From: Bacteroidota bacterium
GTDB lineage: Bacteria; Bacteroidota; Bacteroidia; Chitinophagales; Chitinophagaceae
DNA: 20,228 nucleotides
Direction: 5' to 3'
Assembly: GCA_947447835.1 (NCBI GenBank)
Contig: CANFLP010000023.1
Coordinates: forward strand, 1 to 20,228
The notes under the pieces were generated by a model that saw nothing but the letters and a program-made list of their open reading frames with translations, was not told the origin of the DNA and did no database searches. This document shows, piece by piece, positions 16,002 to 20,228 of this stretch (positions within the stretch are counted from its first letter, which is position 1; each line of letters starts with the position of its first letter). The translations under genes were made by a program, and so were the position numbers.

Positions 16002-16952
16002 ATGACTCCAGAGAAATTTCAAATGTTTGAAAACAGGTTGCTTAAAAACTATAAGCACCGACTTAAACAAGCCAAGCGTTTAAACTTGACTTGTTGGAGA
16101 TTATATGATCATGATTTACCCGAATTTCCTGTATGTGTAGAGTTTTACGAGGAATACATATATATCGCTGAATACAACCGACGTCATGCATTATCTGAGG
16201 AAGAACATGCGGAATGGTTTGAAACCACCAAGACCATCATCTCTACAATGACAGGAGTACCAACCGACCATATGTATGTGAAGTTGCGTAAAAGAATGTC
16301 GCATAGGGAAGGCCAATATGAAAAGGAAGAAGTAACTGAATCTAAAATAATTACGGTTCAAGAAAATGGACACAAGTTTCTTGTCAACCTAACCGATTAC
16401 TTAGATACTGGATTGTTTTTAGATCATCGTATCACCAGACAAATGGTTGCTACCGAAGCAAAAGATAATAACTTCTTAAACTTGTTTAGTTATACCAGTT
16501 CATTCTCTGTTTATGCAGCAGCAGCAGGCGCTAAGACAGTTACGTCAGTTGATTTGTCTAAAACTTATTTAGCATGGAGTGAAGATAATTTTGCAATTAA
16601 TTTATTGAAAAACCCAGTGGCTTATCAGTTTGTGCATGCTGATGTGAAACAATATTTAAAGACTTTACCCTCTAATCATTACGAATTAGTAGTAATGGAT
16701 CCCCCCACTTTTAGCAACAGTAAAAGGATGAAGGATATTTTAGACATTCAACGTGACCATGTAGAATTAATCAATGATGTGTTGCGTGCTATGAAGCCAG
16801 GAGGAATTCTATATTTTAGTACCAACTTTACGCAATTTATCATTGATTTAGAAAACATCAATAGTGAACAAGTAAAAGATATTACAAAAGCTACTACCCC
16901 ATTTGATTTTGAAGGAAGATTAAAACGTTGGTGCTACAAGATTATAAAGTAG
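16002..16952 (+). CDS. rlmK: RlmK-type class I SAM-dependent 23S rRNA methyltransferase (stand-alone)
   Basis: The 316-residue product closely matches the C-terminal half of E. coli RlmKL, the part that makes m7G2069 in 23S rRNA. Shared blocks are RLYDHDLPEFPV, VNLTDYLDTGLFLDHRI, FLNLFSYTSSFSVYAAAAGA (SAM motif I, residues 158-177), SVDLSKTYLAWSEDN and the catalytic-loop motif DPPTFSNSKRM (D233-P-P235). The N-terminal RlmL part (THUMP plus m2G2445 methyltransferase) is absent; a separate RlmL may be encoded elsewhere. The start is ATG 16002; the longer frame begins with a GTG at 15993 that is the end of the -7 box. RlmI-like m5C methyltransferases are distant relatives, but the match to the RlmK blocks is much better. 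It converges on coaE with 31 nt between and no visible hairpin. Confidence 0.87.
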   Translation: MTPEKFQMFENRLLKNYKHRLKQAKRLNLTCWRLYDHDLPEFPVCVEFYEEYIYIAEYNRRHALSEEEHAEWFETTKTIISTMTGVPTDHMYVKLRKRMSHREGQYEKEEVTESKIITVQENGHKFLVNLTDYLDTGLFLDHRITRQMVATEAKDNNFLNLFSYTSSFSVYAAAAGAKTVTSVDLSKTYLAWSEDNFAINLLKNPVAYQFVHADVKQYLKTLPSNHYELVVMDPPTFSNSKRMKDILDIQRDHVELINDVLRAMKPGGILYFSTNFTQFIIDLENINSEQVKDITKATTPFDFEGRLKRWCYKIIK

Positions 16953-16983
16953 CCAACTTTTGAATGATAAAATTAACAAGTCG

Positions 16984-17598
16984 CTATAAACTAGCAAGTA
17001 TTTTTTCGTGTAGGGCTACTACCTGTGGCAAAACTAAATGCTGATCATCATTCACAATCACCCAGTCACATAGTTTCATTTTTAAGGAATCATCAATTTG
17101 ATGTGAGATCCTTTTTTCAACATCTTCCTTAGCACAATGATCTCTTTTCATTACTCTATGAATGCGCATACTTAAAGGTGCGGTTACACCTATAATGCTT
17201 TGCACTCCAGTACTTGAACCAGATTCAAAAAATAATGCAGCTTCTTTAATTACATAAGGCGTCGATTGCTGAGCAGCCCAATCCTTAGCTGCTTGTATGG
17301 TAATTGGATGAACAATAGCGTTTAATAATTCTAATTTAAATGGATTCGAAAAAACAATGCTTGATAAATAAGCTTTGTTTAGAACTTCGATTGATTCACT
17401 TTGAGTGGAATTAGATTTTGTATAAACTTCTGGTCCAAAATGTTCAATTAGATTTTCCTTAATAATTGTACTTGTGTTCATTATATTTTTAGCAGCAGCA
17501 TCGGCATCAAAAACAGGCACACCCAAATTGGCAAATACCTTTGCAATGGTGGACTTACCTGAACCAATACCTCCTGTTAAACCTATTATGATTGACAT
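16984..17598 (-). CDS. coaE: Dephospho-CoA kinase
   Basis: CoaE phosphorylates the 3'-hydroxyl of dephospho-CoA with ATP, the last step of coenzyme A synthesis, in the cytoplasm. The 204-residue protein begins MSIIIGLTGGIGSGKSTIAK, with the P-loop at residues 9-17 (K15, S16, T17). Next comes VPVFDADAAAKNIM, which holds the substrate-binding aspartates, and the CoA-domain stretch EAALFFESGS. RVMKRD and the lid-like KRISHQ region also fit. Length is usual for the family. It lies after nusB and yajC on the same strand, but a hairpin terminator separates it from yajC, so it probably has its own promoter. TATATTTT and TAACTTTA, each one base off TAnnTTTG, lie between that terminator and the start. 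No Shine-Dalgarno is evident. Confidence 0.95.
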   Translation of the reverse strand: MSIIIGLTGGIGSGKSTIAKVFANLGVPVFDADAAAKNIMNTSTIIKENLIEHFGPEVYTKSNSTQSESIEVLNKAYLSSIVFSNPFKLELLNAIVHPITIQAAKDWAAQQSTPYVIKEAALFFESGSSTGVQSIIGVTAPLSMRIHRVMKRDHCAKEDVEKRISHQIDDSLKMKLCDWVIVNDDQHLVLPQVVALHEKILASL

Positions 17599-17624
17599 AA
17601 TTAAAGTTAATAAAATATAGTAAC

Positions 17625-17672
17625 AAAAAATCCGAAACTAGATTCCTGTAAGTAGGTTTCTAATTTCGGATT
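17625..17672 (-). terminator. Hairpin terminator after yajC
   Basis: Arms at 17629-17642 (AATCCGAAACTAGA) and 17659-17672 (TCTAATTTCGGATT) pair at 13 of 14 positions around a 16-nt loop. Read on the minus strand, the stem is followed by a T-tract (A-run at 17625-17630). It begins 20 nt past the yajC stop. Confidence 0.82.
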
Positions 17673-17692
17673 CAATTATGATAAGGAAAATC

Positions 17693-17998
17693 TTACTTGT
17701 TAATAGCTTGAGACCACTCTAAGCTAATAGAAGATCTTTCAATTTTTAAGTAGCTACCTGGGCTAACTTCTAATTGAACTGTATTGTCTTCATTTACTTT
17801 ACTAATAGAGCCATGAATACCAGCAATGGTAACTACTTTATCTCCTTTTTGCATACCATCGATAAACTTCTTTTGCTCTTTTGCTTTCTTAGCTTGTGGA
17901 CGAATCATGAAAAACCAGAATACTACGATGATACCACCTAACATCACCAATTGAAAAGTACCACCACCTTGTGGAGCTTGTAATAAAATTGCTGTCAT
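17693..17998 (-). CDS. yajC: Preprotein translocase accessory subunit YajC
   Basis: YajC is a small inner-membrane partner of SecDF in the Sec export machinery. The 101-residue product has one N-terminal membrane helix (about 17-33, FQLVMLGGIIVVFWFFM). It is followed by the family signature IRPQAKKAKEQKKF and a small soluble beta domain with KGDKVVTIAGIHGSISKV. Length and architecture are typical. It lies 70 nt downstream of nusB on the same strand, but a TATATTTG box in that gap suggests its own promoter, and a hairpin follows it. secDF is not in the window. Confidence 0.95.
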   Translation of the reverse strand: MTAILLQAPQGGGTFQLVMLGGIIVVFWFFMIRPQAKKAKEQKKFIDGMQKGDKVVTIAGIHGSISKVNEDNTVQLEVSPGSYLKIERSSISLEWSQAINK

Positions 17999-18049
17999 TT
18001 GTATTTGTTTAAGTTTGTTTTAAATTTTATGCGCTTTATTTGCTTCACA

Positions 18050-18057
18050 CAAATATA
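18050..18057 (-). promoter_or_regulatory. Candidate -7 box (TATATTTG) for yajC
   Basis: The minus strand reads TATATTTG, an exact TAnnTTTG match lying between the nusB stop and the yajC ATG, giving a leader of about 45 nt. No TTG is found at the -33 position. Confidence 0.45.
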
Positions 18058-18068
18058 GGTTAAAGTAA

Positions 18069-18983
18069 CTATTTAGCCTTATGGCTTACTTTCTGAATCT
18101 TACCATTACCCACTAATTCTTTGTGAATACTGTCCAAAATACCGTTCACAAAATGACCACTTTGTTCGGTACTGTATTCTTTTGCCAAATCAATGTATTC
18201 ATTAATAGTCACTTTTGTAGGAATGGTCTCGAAATAAACCAATTCACAAACACCTAAACGTAACAAAATCATGTCAATCACTGCAATACGTTCAGGATCC
18301 CAGTTCTTTAATTTTGGTTTAATAATATCTTCTGCAATTGTCTTTTTATCAATGGCAGTTTGTAATAAATCGGTGGCAAATTTCATCTTCTCGTCACCCA
18401 CTAAATCTAGGAAATTAAGTGACCCAGGTTTTTGAATATAATTAAGCACAAAGCCAATCATCATATCACCTTCGTCTTCCCAATTTGTAAAATGTTCGTC
18501 AATATAATCAACTGCATTTTCTGAACCTAAAATGATGGTTCCAAAAATGAATTTTAGAATTTCTTTCTCTTTTGCCTTGTCTCTGTTTTCTTCGTTGATA
18601 TAAGCCTTGTATTCATTAGACTCCGTTAATTGTCTAAACAAATTCTTAACCAAATCGCCTTCAATCCATTGATGTGGTTTTACTATTTCAAGTGCTTTTT
18701 TGTATGCCTCTGATTCGATAGTTTGCCAAACAATCGAATTGCCTGCAATTTTGATATTTACTGATAAATCGGCCTGATTAGGGAGATTTTTAGACGCTCT
18801 TTGTTGAGCTTCCACTTCGGCATATAATGCCACTTGGTGGATTAGATGAACTAAGAACACGAATAAATTACGTGTTTTGTCAAATTCTTTGTTAAGTAAT
18901 GAGTTAGATGTGCCTTGAATATTAGATTCTAGCATGTACAAAACCTGCATTACTTTAATTCGGATGTTTCTTCTGTTCATCAT
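18069..18983 (-). CDS. nusB: Transcription antitermination factor NusB, long form
   Basis: NusB binds boxA RNA with NusE (S10) and promotes antitermination on rRNA operons. The NusB fold is in the C-terminal half (about 160-295). Recognisable stretches there are IDKKTIAEDIIKPKLKNWD, ERIAVIDMILLRLGVCELVY, TKVTINEYIDLAKEYS and HFVNGILDSIHKEL, the usual boxA and S10-binding core. The start MMNRRNIRIKVMQVLYMLE also resembles a NusB first helix (RRxAR-x-xxxQxLY). At 304 residues it is about twice the length of E. coli NusB (139); residues 20-160 form a predicted helical insertion. Such long NusB proteins are, as I recall, usual in Bacteroidota. The second ATG at 18980 is an equally good start. It is divergent from groES. 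Confidence 0.9.
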   Translation of the reverse strand: MMNRRNIRIKVMQVLYMLESNIQGTSNSLLNKEFDKTRNLFVFLVHLIHQVALYAEVEAQQRASKNLPNQADLSVNIKIAGNSIVWQTIESEAYKKALEIVKPHQWIEGDLVKNLFRQLTESNEYKAYINEENRDKAKEKEILKFIFGTIILGSENAVDYIDEHFTNWEDEGDMMIGFVLNYIQKPGSLNFLDLVGDEKMKFATDLLQTAIDKKTIAEDIIKPKLKNWDPERIAVIDMILLRLGVCELVYFETIPTKVTINEYIDLAKEYSTEQSGHFVNGILDSIHKELVGNGKIQKVSHKAK

Positions 18984-19006
18984 AATAATAAGAGCTATAA
19001 GGGGGG

Positions 19007-19014
19007 CAAAGCTA
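19007..19014 (-). promoter_or_regulatory. Candidate -7 box (TAGCTTTG) for nusB
   Basis: The minus strand reads TAGCTTTG, an exact TAnnTTTG match, 23 nt before the nusB ATG. A second minus-strand match, TAAATTTG, lies farther out at 19069-19076. No -33 TTG was found for either. Confidence 0.45.
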
Positions 19015-19080
19015 TCTAAATATTTCCGAAAAAACTGACATTTTTTACATAAATAAGCCTCAAACCTTCAAATTTAAGCA

Positions 19081-19088
19081 TAGATTTG
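19081..19088 (+). promoter_or_regulatory. Candidate -7 box (TAGATTTG) upstream of groES
   Basis: TAGATTTG is an exact TAnnTTTG match, 130 nt before the groES ATG. It would transcribe the whole inverted-repeat region as a long leader. It lies back to back with the minus-strand TAAATTTG at 19069-19076, with 4 nt between. Confidence 0.35.
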
Positions 19089-19094
19089 CCTCCC

Positions 19095-19163
19095 TTGTCC
19101 CCTTTTAGTTCTTGCCACTGCAATTTTGACTTATATAATAAGTAATAAAGTCATTGGCAAGGT
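19095..19163 (+). promoter_or_regulatory. groESL control region with nested inverted repeats
   Basis: Outer arms CTTGCCA (19111-19117) and TGGCAAG (19155-19161) enclose inner arms TGACTT (19127-19132) and AAGTCA (19148-19153). A separate perfect repeat, ACTTAT-ATA-ATAAGT, sits at 19129-19143. TTGTCCCC lies at 19095-19102. TGGCAAGGTTCTTGA (from 19155) resembles a sigma-54 -24/-12 element but has TTGA in place of TTGC. No CIRCE operator (TTAGCACTC-N9-GAGTGCTAA) is present, so HrcA control of the usual kind is unlikely. Confidence 0.45.
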
Positions 19164-19218
19164 TCTTGAAGATATATAAGGGTAAATCAATTCATTAAAA
19201 AACCAAAAACGATAAAGT

Positions 19219-19512
19219 ATGGCTAAGAGTACGGCTAAAAAAGTAAACATTACGCCTTTACACGACAGAGTAATTGTTATGCCTGCCGCTGCTGAAGAAA
19301 AAACAGCTGGAGGAATCATTATCCCAGACACAGCAAAAGAAAAACCACAACGTGGTGTGATTGTTGCTGCAGGTCCAGGTAAAAAAGACGAACCAGTTAC
19401 AGTGAAAGTGGGTGACACCGTTTTATATGGTAAATACGCTGGAACTGAAATTCAAATTGAAGGTCAAGATTTATTGATCATGCGTGAAAGCGATATTTTG
19501 GCGATTGTATAA
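19219..19512 (+). CDS. groES: Co-chaperonin GroES
   Basis: GroES is the 10-kDa heptameric lid of the GroEL folding chamber. The 97-residue product contains ITPLHDRVIVMPAAAEEKTA followed by GGIIIPDTAKEKPQRG, which form the start of the beta barrel and the mobile loop with its hydrophobic III triplet that docks on GroEL. VGDTVLYGKYAGTEIQIEGQ and the C-terminal LIMRESDILAIV complete the fold. Length is typical, with a short basic N-terminal extension (MAKSTAKKVN). groEL follows after 62 nt on the same strand, the normal groESL operon order. No terminator lies between them. Confidence 0.98.
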   Translation: MAKSTAKKVNITPLHDRVIVMPAAAEEKTAGGIIIPDTAKEKPQRGVIVAAGPGKKDEPVTVKVGDTVLYGKYAGTEIQIEGQDLLIMRESDILAIV

Positions 19513-19574
19513 ATAATACTTTCCCAAACGGTCCATTTTAAAAAATAATTAACGAATTAAAAAAATAAACTGAT

Positions 19575-20228
19575 ATGTCTAAAATGATTTTTTTCGACTT
19601 AGAAGCGAGAAATAAAATGAAAAAAGGTGTTGACACTTTAGCCAACGCTGTGAAAGTTACTTTAGGGCCAAAAGGTCGTAACGTAGTGATTGAGAAAAAA
19701 TTTGGATCGCCTTCTGTTACAAAGGATGGTGTATCTGTAGCAAAAGAAATTGATTTAGAAGATCCAATTGAAAACATTGGTGCTCAAATGGTAAAAGAAG
19801 TTGCTTCTAAAACTGCTGATCAAGCTGGTGATGGTACAACAACTGCAACTGTATTAGCGCAAGCAATTATCAGTGAAGGTTTAAGAAACGTTACTGCTGG
19901 TGCAAACCCGATGGATTTAAAGCGTGGTATTGATAAAGCAGTTGAAAAAGTAGTAGCAAGCTTAAAAGCACAATCTCAAACTGTTGGAAACGACACAAAG
20001 AAAATTGAGCAAGTTGCTTCTATCTCTGCTAACAACGATAATGAAATTGGCAAGTTGATTGCAATGGCAATGTCTAAAGTAGGTAAAGAAGGTGTTATCA
20101 CTGTTGAAGAAGCTAAGGGTACTGATACAACAGTTGATGTTGTGGAAGGTATGCAATTTGATCGTGGATACGTTTCTCCATACTTCGTTACAAATAGCGA
20201 AAAGATGGAAGCTGAAATGCAAAATCCA
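19575..20228 (+). CDS. groEL: Chaperonin GroEL, N-terminal 218 codons (3' end outside window)
   Basis: GroEL is the 60-kDa ATP-driven double-ring chaperonin. The frame is open from ATG 19575 to the window edge. The N-terminus IFFDLEARNKMKKGVDTLAN leads into VKVTLGPKGRNVVIEKKFG and TKDGVSVAKEI, and then the ATP-site motif AGDGTTTATVLAQAI, which holds the catalytic aspartate. The start of the intermediate and apical domains (GVITVEEAKGT, EGMQFDRGYVSPYF) is also present. It has no odd changes in the visible 40% of the usual 540-550 residues. The start codon follows an AT-rich AAAAATAAACTGAT with no Shine-Dalgarno. It is the second gene of the groES-groEL operon. Confidence 0.98.
   Translation, partial: MSKMIFFDLEARNKMKKGVDTLANAVKVTLGPKGRNVVIEKKFGSPSVTKDGVSVAKEIDLEDPIENIGAQMVKEVASKTADQAGDGTTTATVLAQAIISEGLRNVTAGANPMDLKRGIDKAVEKVVASLKAQSQTVGNDTKKIEQVASISANNDNEIGKLIAMAMSKVGKEGVITVEEAKGTDTTVDVVEGMQFDRGYVSPYFVTNSEKMEAEMQNP

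Noticed and set aside
19081..19218. CIRCE operator or riboswitch upstream of groES
   Set aside because: Neither half of the CIRCE consensus is present. The repeats do not match a riboswitch class I can name, so only the inverted repeats are reported.
19131..19418. Minus-strand open frame of 95 codons across the groES start
   Set aside because: It is the antisense shadow of groES and its upstream region, with no family resemblance.
1..20228. CRISPR array, tRNA, rRNA, insertion sequence or prophage
   Set aside because: No regular spaced repeats, cloverleaf, rRNA core sequence, transposase or phage-type protein was seen on either strand; gene content is housekeeping throughout.

Overview
The window reads as an ordinary chromosomal segment of a low-GC Bacteroidota bacterium, probably Chitinophagales/Chitinophagaceae-like; that rank is inferred from protein style, not from a search. 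Three things point there. Exact TAnnTTTG -7 boxes, the Bacteroidota housekeeping promoter element, lie in front of most genes. Shine-Dalgarno sequences are largely absent. The versions of MqnE, NusB (long N-terminal arm), one-chain serine dehydratase and DnaE are of Bacteroidota type. No IS element, phage gene, CRISPR array, tRNA or rRNA was seen.

Layout, left to right. (1) 1-1776, minus: 5' part of mutS2, cut by the window edge. (2) 1874-4229, plus: exported MsrA and an exported M1-family metallopeptidase. (3) 4243-4983, minus: an NlpC/P60 lipoprotein converging on the peptidase. (4) 5131-9258, plus: dnaE, then thioredoxin behind its own regulatory region and closed by a strong hairpin terminator. 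(5) 9399-11896, plus: a CNT/NupC nucleoside transporter and the menaquinone enzyme MqnE. (6) 11900-13336, minus: iron-sulfur L-serine dehydratase, divergent from (7) 13378-14610, plus: a secreted class A beta-lactamase-fold serine hydrolase. (8) 14736-16952, plus: an AspAT-type aminotransferase and a stand-alone RlmK-type rRNA methyltransferase whose promoter overlaps the preceding terminator. (9) 16984-18983, minus: nusB, yajC and coaE, apparently with separate promoter and terminator signals. (10) 19219-20228, plus: groES and the first 218 codons of groEL.

The genes are mainly housekeeping: replication, recombination control, redox repair, protein folding and export, CoA and menaquinone synthesis, amino acid metabolism and nucleoside uptake. 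I see no defence island, biosynthetic cluster or plainly novel multi-gene system. The most interesting content is regulatory. Several TAnnTTTG boxes sit so close to the start codon that the mRNAs would be leaderless or nearly so. Two -7 boxes between sdaA and the hydrolase form a perfect 8-bp inverted repeat. The trxA and groES upstream regions share several short blocks in the same order, which suggests one stress-type control element.
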